Assembly (NCBI RefSeq): GCF_004405105.1
Contig: NZ_SORW01000052.1
Location: 46,283-110,282, forward strand
Reading direction: 5' to 3'
DNA length: 64,000 bases
Origin: Jeotgalibacillus sp. R-1-5s-1
GTDB taxonomy: Bacteria > Bacillota > Bacilli > Bacillales > Jeotgalibacillaceae
Shown here: positions 1-9,367 of the stretch, in pieces
How the letters are laid out: each line of letters begins with the position of its first letter
Numbering within the stretch: position 1 is the stretch's first letter
Translations under genes and position numbers: made by a program
Notes under the pieces: model-generated
Seen by the model: only the letters and a program-made list of their open reading frames with translations
Database searches by the model: none
What the model was told of the DNA's origin: nothing

Positions 1-475
1 GGGGTTCGTGAGGTTAGACGCGAAGTTTGTGAGGTGCCATGGCAAATTCGTGAGCTTCCGCGGGAATTTGTGAGTTTAGTGTAATTTGACCTATGCAGAA
101 GAGGCGTTTTTACGAGCCAGTATGTTCAGTCAGGAAGCGTGTGTGTGGAACCGGTTCGTCAGTTTGTTGGGGGAATTCGTGAGTTCCGGCCAAGGGTTCG
201 TGAGGTTAGACGCGAAGTTTGTGAGGTTACAAGTCAAATTCGTGAGCTTCCGCGGGAATTTGTGAGTTTAGTGTAATTTGACCTATGCAGAAGAGGCGTT
301 TTTACGAGCCAGTATGTTCAGTCAGGAAGCGTATTTGTGTGGAACCGGTTCGTCAGTTTGTTGGGGGAATTCGTGAGTTCCGGCCGAGGGTTCGTGAGGT
401 TAGACGCGAAGTTTGTGAGGTGCCATGGCAAATTCGTGAGCTTCCGCGAGAATTTGTGAGTTTAGTGACATTTGT
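1..475 (+). repeat. TTCGTGAG 21-bp array, composite long repeat
   Basis: Degenerate units beginning TTCGTGAG or TTTGTGAG recur every 21 bp (one 20-bp step). They sit inside a larger repeat of about 192-194 bp: the unit starting at 5 recurs at 197 and at 391, the last copy partial. Each large copy ends with a last unit GTGAGTTTAGTG and a non-iterated tail of about 100 bp. The array is cut by the window start. A 97-residue open frame across it (285-578) has a 7-residue period and no plausible ribosome binding site, so it is treated as noncoding. The same family occurs at 37181-37570. Confidence 0.85.
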
Positions 476-567
476 CCTGCACTTTGCCACACATCCTGAA
501 CGAACTCTTAACTCGACACACATATTAGATATAAAAAACCGGAACCCATCAGAGTCCCGGCTTATCT

Positions 568-1356
568 TTAAATCTTAACATCCACTTCCACACCGAAATG
601 ATCCGACACAACAGGGTAATGATCCCCGTTAAAAATCACACGTGAGGAGCGAACTTTAATCGTTTCCGAAGCAAAAATATAATCAATCCGCAGGGGCTGG
701 TCATTGCCTTCCCAGCCGGCAATCGTACCAAATACGGTGATACCGCTGTCTTTTTCTTCAGCAAGCACATACGTATCAACTAGTCCGTTTTCATGAAGTA
801 AATCATAACCTTCGCCTGACAAGCCGGCGTGATTATTAAAATCCCCCATAAAAAACGATAAACGGTCAGGATGTTTATGAGCCATCAGCTCACGAACCTG
901 GTGATCATAGGGCTCTTCTTCATCGCCCCACCAGCCAAGGTGACAGGAAAAGACATCAATCAATTTCTCTCCGTATTGCACGGTCACCTTCGGAACGGCG
1001 CGTGTTTTCCAGTGATCCGGATCCTGTGACTGGGAAATGAAAAAGCTGTCTGTTTCCACAATCGGAAGGCGGGTCAGAATGGCCACACCTTCCTCGTAAA
1101 TATCATAGCCGTAATGGCAAAATGCCCAGTGCATCTGATCATCATGTCTGCCGGCAGCCTTCAATCTTTTCAGCAGCTCCAGCCCGAAATGACCTTTTTT
1201 AAAGGGGCCTTCCGGCTCTGCGTCCGTCAGCTGGCTGACCTCCTGCAGGGCGATGATATCGTAATCTCGCGCTGCAATCTTTTGAGCCAGTATATCAAGC
1301 TTTTCAAGCTGTTGATCTTCCTGCCAGGAGTGACAGTTGAGCGTGAGTAACTTCAT
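568..1356 (-). CDS. Endonuclease/exonuclease/phosphatase (EEP) family hydrolase
   Basis: A 262-residue protein of the Mg-dependent EEP superfamily (DNase I, ExoIII and sphingomyelinase fold). Family motifs are in order: N7 near the start, the metal-binding glutamate E39 in LQEV, an HLGWW segment, GDFNNHAG in the middle, and the terminal SDH (S251-H253). No signal peptide or membrane segment is visible, so it should be cytoplasmic. A GGGAG ribosome site precedes the ATG. It lies 4 bp downstream of the PTS permease gene on the same strand, so the two form one transcript. A link to sugar metabolism is an inference from context; the substrate cannot be read from the sequence. Confidence 0.85.
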   Translation of the reverse strand: MKLLTLNCHSWQEDQQLEKLDILAQKIAARDYDIIALQEVSQLTDAEPEGPFKKGHFGLELLKRLKAAGRHDDQMHWAFCHYGYDIYEEGVAILTRLPIVETDSFFISQSQDPDHWKTRAVPKVTVQYGEKLIDVFSCHLGWWGDEEEPYDHQVRELMAHKHPDRLSFFMGDFNNHAGLSGEGYDLLHENGLVDTYVLAEEKDSGITVFGTIAGWEGNDQPLRIDYIFASETIKVRSSRVIFNGDHYPVVSDHFGVEVDVKI

Positions 1357-1360
1357 GTGA

Positions 1361-3013
1361 TCAGGCTCCCAGTTGATCCTGAATATCGGATTTTAACACG
1401 TCGGCTTTTGGTCCGTAGATCGCCTGAACTCCGCGGTCGCGGACAACAAGGCCCAGTGCCCCGTTTTGCTTCCATGTCTTTTCATCAGCTACAAGATCAA
1501 TTTGCTTAACGGTTACACGAAGTCTTGTCATACATGCATCAACATCTTCAATATTTTCTTCTCCGCCAAGCAGTCCGATAATCGCAACGGCCTGTGAATC
1601 TTCGTCCTTTTTAGCGCCTGATTTAGCTGTCGCTTTTTCTTCAGTTCCCTCTTCAATATAATTTCCTGCACGTCCTGGAGTAGGGAAGTTGAAGCGCTTA
1701 ATCAGGAAGTAAGCGGCACCGAAGTTCACACCGAACATCACTACACCTACGATAACAAGGTTAATCAGGTCCCCAACAAGTCCTGCATTAATAATCAGTG
1801 GTGTTCTTGTTAGAAATTCGATGAAACCAAATGCGTGAATACGAAGATCCAGCACGTCAGCAAGGGCGAATGAAACCCCTGTTAAAATTGCATACACAAC
1901 ATATAGCAGTGGTGCAGCAAACATAAACATAAATTCAATTGGCTCGGTCACTCCTGTAAGGAATACAGCAAGACCGGCTGATAAGAACATAGACTTGTAT
2001 TTTTTACGTTTATCTTTATCAACATTCAGATACATCGCAAGCGCCATCCCGATCAGAGCAGCAGATGAAGCGATGAATTGACCTACTTTAAAGCGGGCAG
2101 GGACAACTTCTTCTGTCAGCTGGTTATAGCCTGCAGTATTCCCCTGCTGTAGCATGTTATAAAGGTCCGTTACCCATGCAAGCCATAATGGATCTTGTCC
2201 GGAAACCATGCTTCCTGCACTTGCACCGGTCTGGATTACATACGTGCCACCAAGCTCTGTATAGTTAATCGGCACAGTCAGCATATGGTGAAGACCAAAC
2301 GGTAAAAGCAGACGCTCCAGTGTACCGAAAATAAAAGGTGCAATAATCGGAGCGGAGTTACGTGAGTTCGCAATCCACTGTCCGAAGTCATTTAACAGTC
2401 CCTGAATAAATGGCCATACAAGAGACATGACAATTGCTACGATGACAGATCCGCCAATCACCACAAACGGAACAAATCGTTTTCCATTAAAGAAAGACAG
2501 TGCCTGTGGCAGCTTACTGTAGTTATAATACTTGTTATATAAAGCAGCTCCAAGGAAACCGGAGATGATCCCGACGAAGACACCCATATTAAGAGCAGGT
2601 GCTCCAAGAACAGAAATAAAGTAATCTGCAACGACTAATTCAGCACCTAAAAGGGAAGTAACTGTTGCTTCAGGATCAGCCAGCATATCAGCGTTAACGC
2701 CGAAGATGGCGCCGGTAATTCTGTTAATCAATAGAAAAGCGATCAATGCAGCAAACGCACCGCCAGCGCGGTCCTTTGCCCACGAACCACCAATTGCAAC
2801 GGCGAACAGAATATGTAAATTCGTAATAATCGCCCAACCGATGTCTTCCATGACACGCGCAACCGTTTGCATGAACATGATGTCGCCAGTCAGCATCGCC
2901 AATAATTTACCTAATGAGATCATAATTCCGGCAGCCGGCATAACTGCAACAACAACAAGCAGTGCTTTACCGAACTTCTGCCAGAAATCAAATGAACCAA
3001 AGATCTTCTTCAT
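1361..3013 (-). CDS. PTS glucose/maltose-family EIICB permease
   Basis: A 550-residue sugar permease of the phosphotransferase system. The N-terminal ~400 residues are a hydrophobic EIIC domain with about ten membrane segments, including GTLERLLLPFGLHHML and GVTEPIEFMF, typical of the glucose family. A charged linker leads to a C-terminal EIIB domain with the phosphorylated cysteine C494 in DACMTRLRV. There is no EIIA domain, so phosphate must come from an EIIA encoded elsewhere. The start is placed at the MKK codon because AGGAGG lies 6 bp before it; an upstream in-frame start would bury that site. Sugar could be glucose, maltose or another glucoside. Two cre-like sites sit around its promoter. 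Confidence 0.85.
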   Translation of the reverse strand: MKKIFGSFDFWQKFGKALLVVVAVMPAAGIMISLGKLLAMLTGDIMFMQTVARVMEDIGWAIITNLHILFAVAIGGSWAKDRAGGAFAALIAFLLINRITGAIFGVNADMLADPEATVTSLLGAELVVADYFISVLGAPALNMGVFVGIISGFLGAALYNKYYNYSKLPQALSFFNGKRFVPFVVIGGSVIVAIVMSLVWPFIQGLLNDFGQWIANSRNSAPIIAPFIFGTLERLLLPFGLHHMLTVPINYTELGGTYVIQTGASAGSMVSGQDPLWLAWVTDLYNMLQQGNTAGYNQLTEEVVPARFKVGQFIASSAALIGMALAMYLNVDKDKRKKYKSMFLSAGLAVFLTGVTEPIEFMFMFAAPLLYVVYAILTGVSFALADVLDLRIHAFGFIEFLTRTPLIINAGLVGDLINLVIVGVVMFGVNFGAAYFLIKRFNFPTPGRAGNYIEEGTEEKATAKSGAKKDEDSQAVAIIGLLGGEENIEDVDACMTRLRVTVKQIDLVADEKTWKQNGALGLVVRDRGVQAIYGPKADVLKSDIQDQLGA

Positions 3014-3047
3014 GATGTTCCTCCTATGTGTAACGTCTATAAGCAAG

Positions 3048-3061
3048 TGCAAGCGTTTGCA
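3048..3061. promoter_or_regulatory. cre site downstream of PTS promoter
   Basis: TGCAAGCGTTTGCA is a perfect dyad that fits the CcpA/LacI-family cre consensus. It lies just downstream of the predicted transcription start, where it would act as a roadblock. It could also be the operator of a local LacI-family regulator, but none is encoded here. Confidence 0.7.
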
Positions 3062-3079
3062 CTAATCTTTACTTTTCAT

Positions 3080-3108
3080 ATTGTATATACAAGGTAACAA
3101 TCTTGCAA
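3080..3108 (-). promoter_or_regulatory. Sigma-A-type promoter of the PTS gene
   Basis: On the minus strand TTGCAA (3103-3108) is separated by 17 bp from TACAAT (3080-3085). It lies about 70 bp before the PTS start codon and is bracketed by cre-like sites. Confidence 0.6.
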
Positions 3109-3117
3109 GCGTTTTAT
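3104..3117. promoter_or_regulatory. Second cre-like site overlapping the -35
   Basis: TGCAAGCGTTTTAT shares the TGCAAGCGTTT core with the downstream cre site and overlaps the -35 hexamer of the PTS promoter. Two cooperating CcpA sites are therefore possible. Confidence 0.5.
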
Positions 3118-3252
3118 TAGAAATTAGATCAAATATCTTATAATTTCTGACATCAAAATCAAAGGAACGGGGAAAAGATGAAGGGGGGAAGCTGGTTTAA
3201 CGTCAGGAGATTGACATGATTATAAGAATTCATTTAAAAAGGAAGATGCGTA

Positions 3253-4533
3253 ATGGAAAAATGGTATGTGGAATTGAGAAAAAAGGTATGGTTGATTCCT
3301 TCCATTTACAGTATTTTAGGATTAATCATTGCGGCAGCAGCCGGAGCAATTGACTCTCAGTTCAACATAGAAAGCCTGCCTGAAATTTTCTATACCGAAA
3401 ACGCTCTGGCACAGTCGATTTTAACAGCATTGATGACAGCATTACTGACAATGACCACTTTTACTTTTTCAACCATTATGGTCGTGCTTTCAACTTATGC
3501 CTCTCAGTATTCACCGAAAACGATAAAAAACTTTATTACCGACTCTTTTACACTTAGAGTTTTGGGGATATTTATGGGAGGGTTTATCTACTCCACATTA
3601 TCACTGCTCTTTTTAAGAGGGTCTGATAAGCCGGTCATTTCAGGGACGGTTGGCGTCATCATTGCGATCATCTGTCTTGTATTCTTTGCAATGTTTATAC
3701 ATCATGTAGCGAGTCATATCCAGGCAAGCCGTCTGATCGAACGTCTGGCAAAGGATGCAGATGATGTAACAGACTATTACTTTGATCTTCTTCAGCATAA
3801 AAATATTTCTCTTGAGCATGAAGGAGAGAACTGGATACCTGATGCTTCGAGTTTTGATATTCAGGCAATGAATTATGGATATTTGCAATTTATAGATTTT
3901 GATAAGCTGTGTAAAAAAGCGATTGAACACGGATTGAAAATTGAAGTAAATGTCCCGATTGGAGAGTTTGTCCATAAGGCTACCCCTATGCTGACAGTGT
4001 ATGTAACACCTGACCGGCTGCCGGAAGTCAGAGAGATCCATCTTGGAGACTGCTTTTTAATTGGCAATGAACGTGATGTCAGACAGGATCCGATCTTTGC
4101 TATTCAAAAGATGGTGGAAGTTGCATTAAGAGCTATATCCCCGGGTATCAATGATCCAAACACTGCGAATGACAGCATTCGTCATATTGGGAGGCTGTTA
4201 GGCAATTTATCACAGCTGCCAATCCGGCCAATTCTTATTGTAAACAAAGAAAATCAGGGTGTTGCCAAATTTACATTGCCTTCCTATGAAGATATTTTGT
4301 ATCGTACATTTTACCAGCTCCGTCACTATGGGAAGGAGGATGTCTCCGTCTTGTCTGCTCTATTAGAAGCGATCGCGTTTGCAGCAGAAAGCGCTCCTAA
4401 GCATCACTTAGAAGCGCTCAATAAAATCGCACAATATGTGGTTGAGCAGGCAGAGCTCGGAGCGATGCCTGACCTTGACCATGTATGGCTGAATCAGAAA
4501 ATCCAGGCGGTCGAGCGGATGACCAGACTATGA
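3253..4533 (+). CDS. DUF2254 membrane protein
   Basis: A 426-residue protein matching the DUF2254 family. The N-terminal ~150 residues hold four hydrophobic segments (about 12-32, 55-80, 103-122, 130-150). The remainder is soluble and presumably cytoplasmic, with the family-like stretch ISPGINDPNTANDSI. The family is uncharacterised; no catalytic motif is obvious. AAGGAAG lies about 9 bp before the ATG. The gene is monocistronic and its 3' end overlaps the convergent CopD-like gene by 6 bp with no terminator in between, so the two transcripts may interfere. Confidence 0.8.
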   Translation: MEKWYVELRKKVWLIPSIYSILGLIIAAAAGAIDSQFNIESLPEIFYTENALAQSILTALMTALLTMTTFTFSTIMVVLSTYASQYSPKTIKNFITDSFTLRVLGIFMGGFIYSTLSLLFLRGSDKPVISGTVGVIIAIICLVFFAMFIHHVASHIQASRLIERLAKDADDVTDYYFDLLQHKNISLEHEGENWIPDASSFDIQAMNYGYLQFIDFDKLCKKAIEHGLKIEVNVPIGEFVHKATPMLTVYVTPDRLPEVREIHLGDCFLIGNERDVRQDPIFAIQKMVEVALRAISPGINDPNTANDSIRHIGRLLGNLSQLPIRPILIVNKENQGVAKFTLPSYEDILYRTFYQLRHYGKEDVSVLSALLEAIAFAAESAPKHHLEALNKIAQYVVEQAELGAMPDLDHVWLNQKIQAVERMTRL

Positions 4534-5583
4534 TAGACTGAATAACACGCTGAAGTACAGAGAAGCTGTCACTCCGAGTCCGAAGATGAAGGAAGTGACA
4601 GAAGGCAGTTCCCTGTAAAACGACAGGAGCAGCAATAAGCTGAAGATCAGAAACGATCCCGAGAAGATCAGCATCTCTGTCTGGGCTGAAAACACAACAA
4701 AACCATTAATACCTGTAAGATTCTGCACCAGATCATCCACTGCAGGCTGTGAAGGATCAGGCGGAGCGGTCTTCGATAATACAGAAGTAACGGCAAACAC
4801 GGCTGTTAAAAATATCGCCTCAACCCGGATCATCGTAAATGGAGAATAGCGATGGTCCTTTAATTTTCTTTTAATTAAGAAAGCATTAGCAAAAGCAAAA
4901 TAAAAGACAGGGATAAAGAAAACGAGCTTGATAAGCAGCAAATGACCATATTCAGTTGTCGCTGCATTAGCGGCTGAAAAATCGCCCGTCATCATATCAG
5001 CCATCAAATATCCAGTACCAGCGGCAATCGCTACACAAAGCATCGCCACCGGAGTGAACCATGATAAAAAGCGGCCCCAGTTTTCTCTGGACCTGCTGAA
5101 AAAGGCAACAACCAGCAAAATGCCTGTCCAGCTGTGTAATGCGGCCAGGTGAAATAAATGATAAATTGCACCGGTTAAAGGGGACACTGCTTCAGGGTGG
5201 CTGCCCCAGCTGAAAGAAAAAAACAGAGCTGCAAGCAGAAAGAAATTGGGCCAGACTCTCTCAGCTTTGTGACGTGAAACGGCTGTTATGATCATGATCA
5301 TTAATGAACTGATCCAAACGGCAATCCATGACTGTCCGGCAGTAAAATCAAGTAATACAGTAGTCAGCGCAGCTGAAAATCCCTGTGACTCACTTAATCT
5401 GCTGATCAGGGGAATTAAGGGCATAAACGATAAGATCATGACAAGCGCCGCTGATCCAATCATCCATTCCCGCTTAAGCAAAATAACCGGCTTTTTTGAA
5501 GGAGGAACGGCTTCAATCATAATCAGGCCGGTTAAAAAAGACAGAGACACATATAAAAGCGTCTCTGCCATATACATCATCAT
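4528..5583 (-). CDS. CopD-family copper transport membrane protein
   Basis: A 351-residue, highly hydrophobic protein with eight or nine membrane segments, resembling the CopD domain of YcnJ-type copper importers. The motif-bearing middle includes HLFHLAALHSWTG, with histidines placed to coordinate copper in the membrane. Its ATG overlaps the stop of the upstream CopC-like gene by 4 bp (ATGA), so translation is coupled. In B. subtilis YcnJ the CopC and CopD parts are fused; here they are separate adjacent genes, which supports a joint role in copper acquisition or homeostasis. Metal specificity is inferred from family only. Confidence 0.8.
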   Translation of the reverse strand: MMMYMAETLLYVSLSFLTGLIMIEAVPPSKKPVILLKREWMIGSAALVMILSFMPLIPLISRLSESQGFSAALTTVLLDFTAGQSWIAVWISSLMIMIITAVSRHKAERVWPNFFLLAALFFSFSWGSHPEAVSPLTGAIYHLFHLAALHSWTGILLVVAFFSRSRENWGRFLSWFTPVAMLCVAIAAGTGYLMADMMTGDFSAANAATTEYGHLLLIKLVFFIPVFYFAFANAFLIKRKLKDHRYSPFTMIRVEAIFLTAVFAVTSVLSKTAPPDPSQPAVDDLVQNLTGINGFVVFSAQTEMLIFSGSFLIFSLLLLLSFYRELPSVTSFIFGLGVTASLYFSVLFSLS

Positions 5584-6137
5584 TTCTTACGTCGCATGAA
5601 GAAAATCGCGCCGCCTGCAGCTGCAAGCGTCAGCAGTCCAATTGAAGCCGGGACAACAATCGGATTTCTCTGATTTTCTTCCTGGGTTTCAGAGTCAGTG
5701 GTCTCAGTGGCAACTTCTTCAGGTTCCTCTTCCATCACTGCTTCTTCAGAAGATGCTTCAGTGTTTTCCTCTACAGCTTCTTCAGCGATCGCGATTGTAA
5801 ATGAGAAGCTGCCTTCCATTTCATGACCGTCTTCTCCGATAATATTCCATTCTGCATCAAAATCACCATTTTCAAGTGGTGAAGCTAACGTGGCGATCAA
5901 TTCACCGTCACCTGTTGTAATCTCTTCAACAGGAACATCCTGCCCGTTTGCATCCGTTATTGTGATCACACCTGATTCTTCGATCGGTGTATCAAACTGA
6001 ACGGATATCTCAGTTGTTTCCGTCTCAATAACAGCTCCGTCTTCCGGCGAAGACCCTGTCATATGAGTGTGGGCAAAAGCAGATTGCGCCGATAATAAAA
6101 AACCAATTCCAACAGCCATTACATATTTTTTCATCAT
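5580..6137 (-). CDS. CopC-domain copper-binding surface protein
   Basis: A protein of about 185 residues. The signal peptide ends in AFA, leaving histidines (HTHMTGSSPEDG) at the mature N-terminus, as in CopC where the first histidine binds Cu(II). A GHEMEG motif near residue 115 supplies the second conserved histidine. An acidic Glu/Ser/Thr-rich linker and a C-terminal membrane helix followed by RRKK anchor it to the outer face of the membrane. The start is set at MMKK because GGAGGAG lies 3-6 bp upstream of the paired ATGs. It is translationally coupled to the CopD-like gene. Confidence 0.85.
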   Translation of the reverse strand: MMKKYVMAVGIGFLLSAQSAFAHTHMTGSSPEDGAVIETETTEISVQFDTPIEESGVITITDANGQDVPVEEITTGDGELIATLASPLENGDFDAEWNIIGEDGHEMEGSFSFTIAIAEEAVEENTEASSEEAVMEEEPEEVATETTDSETQEENQRNPIVVPASIGLLTLAAAGGAIFFMRRKK

Positions 6138-6208
6138 AATCTCCTCCAAACAGGTTCGTTATCTGAAAAACGCAGCCTGTCCGGAAAAGGATCACTTTTA
6201 AAGTGAAA

Positions 6209-7966
6209 TTAATCTGTAACAGAAGGGATCAGTGACTGTCCATCTGCAAACTGACGGTAAAGATCATGTGTGGTGTAAAGCTGATGGTGGGTTCCCGAGC
6301 CGGTTGCTTTTCCGTTTTCAATAAAAATGATCTGATAAGCGTGAAGAACCGTCGAAAGACGATGGGCAATGACCAATGTTGTACGGCCCTCCATCAGACG
6401 CTGCAACGCTTCCTGCACAAGAATTTCAGAAGAACTGTCTAAATTGGAAGTAGCCTCATCTAATAACAGGATTTCAGGGTCAAGAATTAAAGCGCGGGCA
6501 ATGGCGATCCGCTGTCTTTGACCACCTGATAGTCTGATACCGCGCTCTCCAACCTCTGTATCGTACTGGTCCGGGAGTGCTTCAATGAAGTCTGATGCAT
6601 TAGCAGCCGCTGCAGCAGCTTTAATAACGTCATCCGGTACTTCATTTTTAAGTCCATACGTAATATTCTCTTTAATCGTACCTGACATCAGCGGGCTTTC
6701 CTGAGAAACATAGCCGATCCTCCGTCGCCACTCCTCCAGCGGAAATCGATCGATACTCTGTTCTCCATAGGTAATGGTTCCGTTAACAGGCGTATAAAAA
6801 CGTTCAACTAAAGAAAAAATAGTCGTCTTTCCCCCACCACTGGGTCCTACAAAGGCCGTCATTTTACCTGCAGGAACAGTAAAGGAAAGAGAAGAGAGAA
6901 TCGATTTCTTTTCGTTGTAACGGAAGGACACATCGCTGAATGTTAAGTGATCATAAGCCCCGGCAGTCTGTTTACTTTTTATCGAAGGTTCAGGAGTGAT
7001 TTCGAGAATCGCCTGAATTCTCTCCGTTGCACCGACCGCTTTTTGAAAGGCAGTAAAAAAATTAGCCATCTGTGTAAATGGAACAACAATCTGGAATAAA
7101 TAAAAAATTATCGCGACGAGGTCACCTGCTGATAATGCCCCGGAGGATACCTGAAGTCCGCCGTATCCAAGAATCACAACGAGAAGAGCCATCATGACAA
7201 AGGTCATCACAGGTGAAATGACTGCCTGAATTTTCGCTTCCTTCAAACCGAAACGAAATAATGTCTGAATCCCCTCTGATCCTTTAGCTGCTTCTTTTTC
7301 CTCCGCAGAATACGCTTTTACAAGCCGGACTTCTGACAGGACACGCCCGAGTAATCCGGAAAATGACGCCATTTCATCCTGCACGGACTTGGAGATCCTG
7401 TACATCATTCGACCGAGAGGCATAATGATGAGTAATGTGACAGGGACGGAAATTAACAAAATCAGCGTCATGCGCCAGTCAATATATAACAGAAGAAGGA
7501 CCGAACCGATAACGGAAATGATGCCCGATACAAACGTAACGAGGTGCCCGGTAATCAGCTGTTTCACCGTTGATGTATCCTGCGTGATCCGGCTCATCGT
7601 TTCTCCGGACTCGTGCTGATCAAAATAAGGGATTGGGAGGCGGATAATGTGACGCCACAGTTTTTCCCGCAGGTCAGCTACAATTGTTTCTCCAATATAG
7701 GCAAGCATATAGTAGGAAACTCCGCCTGTAATTCCCTGCACAAGAAAGACCCCGATTAATAATCCAAGTGTCGACCAGCTGATCGCAGCACCTGTGACCG
7801 TGTTGACCAGATCTCTTGTTACAAGTGGAATAATTAAGCTCACAACTGTTTCAATCAAGGCAAACAGCAGAGCGAAAATGGTGATCCACTTTGGCCACTT
7901 TAACTGTTTTAACAGCCCAAGAAAAGCCTGCCACTGGACAGGCTTTTTCGTCTCTTTTGCTTTCAT
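6209..7966 (-). CDS. bmrA: BmrA-like ABC multidrug exporter
   Basis: A 585-residue half-size ABC exporter closely resembling B. subtilis BmrA (YvcC). Six membrane helices occupy about residues 25-320, followed by the nucleotide-binding domain with Walker A GPSGGGKTT, signature LSGGQRQ, Walker B ILLLDEA and the switch histidine in IAHRLSTV. Family members act as homodimers that expel amphipathic drugs. GAGGAG lies 8 bp before the ATG. It follows the TPR-protein gene by 23 bp and precedes the CopC-like gene by about 70 bp, so TPR, bmrA, copC and copD may be one leftward transcript. A drug resistance role is inferred. Confidence 0.85.
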   Translation of the reverse strand: MKAKETKKPVQWQAFLGLLKQLKWPKWITIFALLFALIETVVSLIIPLVTRDLVNTVTGAAISWSTLGLLIGVFLVQGITGGVSYYMLAYIGETIVADLREKLWRHIIRLPIPYFDQHESGETMSRITQDTSTVKQLITGHLVTFVSGIISVIGSVLLLLYIDWRMTLILLISVPVTLLIIMPLGRMMYRISKSVQDEMASFSGLLGRVLSEVRLVKAYSAEEKEAAKGSEGIQTLFRFGLKEAKIQAVISPVMTFVMMALLVVILGYGGLQVSSGALSAGDLVAIIFYLFQIVVPFTQMANFFTAFQKAVGATERIQAILEITPEPSIKSKQTAGAYDHLTFSDVSFRYNEKKSILSSLSFTVPAGKMTAFVGPSGGGKTTIFSLVERFYTPVNGTITYGEQSIDRFPLEEWRRRIGYVSQESPLMSGTIKENITYGLKNEVPDDVIKAAAAAANASDFIEALPDQYDTEVGERGIRLSGGQRQRIAIARALILDPEILLLDEATSNLDSSSEILVQEALQRLMEGRTTLVIAHRLSTVLHAYQIIFIENGKATGSGTHHQLYTTHDLYRQFADGQSLIPSVTD

Positions 7967-7989
7967 AAAAATGTCTCCTCTGACTGATT

Positions 7990-9276
7990 TTAAGGCATGG
8001 AATCAAGAAGCTGTCGGTAGACCTTCGCTTCTTCAGCCTGACCCATAATAAGGTACATGTTGGATATCTTTTCGACAGGACCACGTGATTCAGGATTCAG
8101 CTCCATTTCATAACTATAGCATTCAAGAGCGTCCTGATAGTAACCGATCCGCTCATACAATTCTCCCGCAAGTGACTGCTGCTCCGGATCTTCAGCAATC
8201 ATAGACAGTAACTCAATGTCCTTATACACCTGTAGAGACAAGCCTAAGCGTTTAACCGGTTCCATGTACTGTAAAACCTTCTGAAAATCTTTTTCATACT
8301 GATGCGAAAGACACGAGATTAACAGAAGGTTCAATTCATCCGGATGGTGTTGCAGAAGAGGGGCAAGCCGCTCGCAGATTTTTTCAATGGGCATGTCTTT
8401 CATGACATCCGGCTGCTCCAACATCATTAGTAATGCCCGTCTGTCAGCTCCAGATGGTGTAAATCGATAAGAAATCAATGTATGGAAAGCTTCATGATAT
8501 TTTTCGGATTTAACGAACTGCCTGTACAATTCTTTGGCAGGTTCCTCGAAGCCGGCATAAAGTAAAGAGTCGAATACTTGTTGCTGCTGCAGAGAGGTCA
8601 GTGACAGCTTACAATACGTCAGGAGCGTGTTGAAGGTTTCAGGTGAAGGTTGTTTTCGATATTGCTCCTCTTTCATAGCTAAAAGATAAGGCATGCTGAA
8701 CGAAGCTGCTTCGCGCCTTCTCCATTGGTGAATCCGGCTGGCAGAAGAGTCTTGTTGTTTCATTCTCAAAGCCATCACCCATTCATGATCAGGAAACATA
8801 TCCTTCATTAACTGAAGAATAGCATCAGCCTTTTTAAATTTTCCTTCCCGTTTACATTCATAAAAACAGTCCCGAATCACTTTAAACAGTTTCTCTCCCT
8901 TAATCAGCCCGTCAAAGCAGCTGAACAACTCCGCCGTTTTCACAGGATCCTTCTGATGCTGGAGGACCTGCAGCAGTGAGGTGAAAGAACGGTTTAAAAT
9001 GGTTGATTCCGGCTGTACGAGCAGGTCAGAAAGGGGATGAGGATATAAAAAAACAATTCCCTGCGTGAACGCTTTTTCAGTGTAGCTGCCCAATCTGGAG
9101 CGGCTCACCTTCTTAGCGGCAAGGAATTGTCGGTCGTCAAAATATAAATGATAAAGCTGTCCATCATCGTTAGTCGCCTCGATGATCGAACATGGAACGT
9201 GAATGGCAAGTCGAACAGGCGTCATCGTATGAACTGTCTGATCCTTTTCCTTCAAATAAAATCGCTGTGGATTCAT
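7990..9276 (-). CDS. TPR-like repeat protein of unknown function
   Basis: A 428-residue soluble protein that I do not recognise. The first ~80 residues form a mixed alpha/beta segment (VRLAIHVPCSIIEATNDDGQ). The rest is helical, with TPR-like pairs such as ELYERIGYYQDALECYSYEMELNP near the C-terminus. No signal peptide or membrane helix is present, so it is likely a cytoplasmic scaffold. GAGGAGGAG precedes the ATG. It is the first gene of the leftward cluster with bmrA and the copper genes; whether they share a function is unknown. Confidence 0.7.
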   Translation of the reverse strand: MNPQRFYLKEKDQTVHTMTPVRLAIHVPCSIIEATNDDGQLYHLYFDDRQFLAAKKVSRSRLGSYTEKAFTQGIVFLYPHPLSDLLVQPESTILNRSFTSLLQVLQHQKDPVKTAELFSCFDGLIKGEKLFKVIRDCFYECKREGKFKKADAILQLMKDMFPDHEWVMALRMKQQDSSASRIHQWRRREAASFSMPYLLAMKEEQYRKQPSPETFNTLLTYCKLSLTSLQQQQVFDSLLYAGFEEPAKELYRQFVKSEKYHEAFHTLISYRFTPSGADRRALLMMLEQPDVMKDMPIEKICERLAPLLQHHPDELNLLLISCLSHQYEKDFQKVLQYMEPVKRLGLSLQVYKDIELLSMIAEDPEQQSLAGELYERIGYYQDALECYSYEMELNPESRGPVEKISNMYLIMGQAEEAKVYRQLLDSMP

Positions 9277-9367
9277 TCTCGCTCCTCCTCTCGGGTCTTC
9301 TTTATCATACCATACTCTCGTGCTGAAGTTATGAAAGATTACCAGTTAGGAAAACAAACCGCTGATC

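Noticed and set aside
285-578. 97-residue open frame with a REFRxxVREV heptad pattern
   Set aside because: It is the translation of the TTCGTGAG array; the 7-residue period follows from the 21-bp DNA period and no ribosome site is present.
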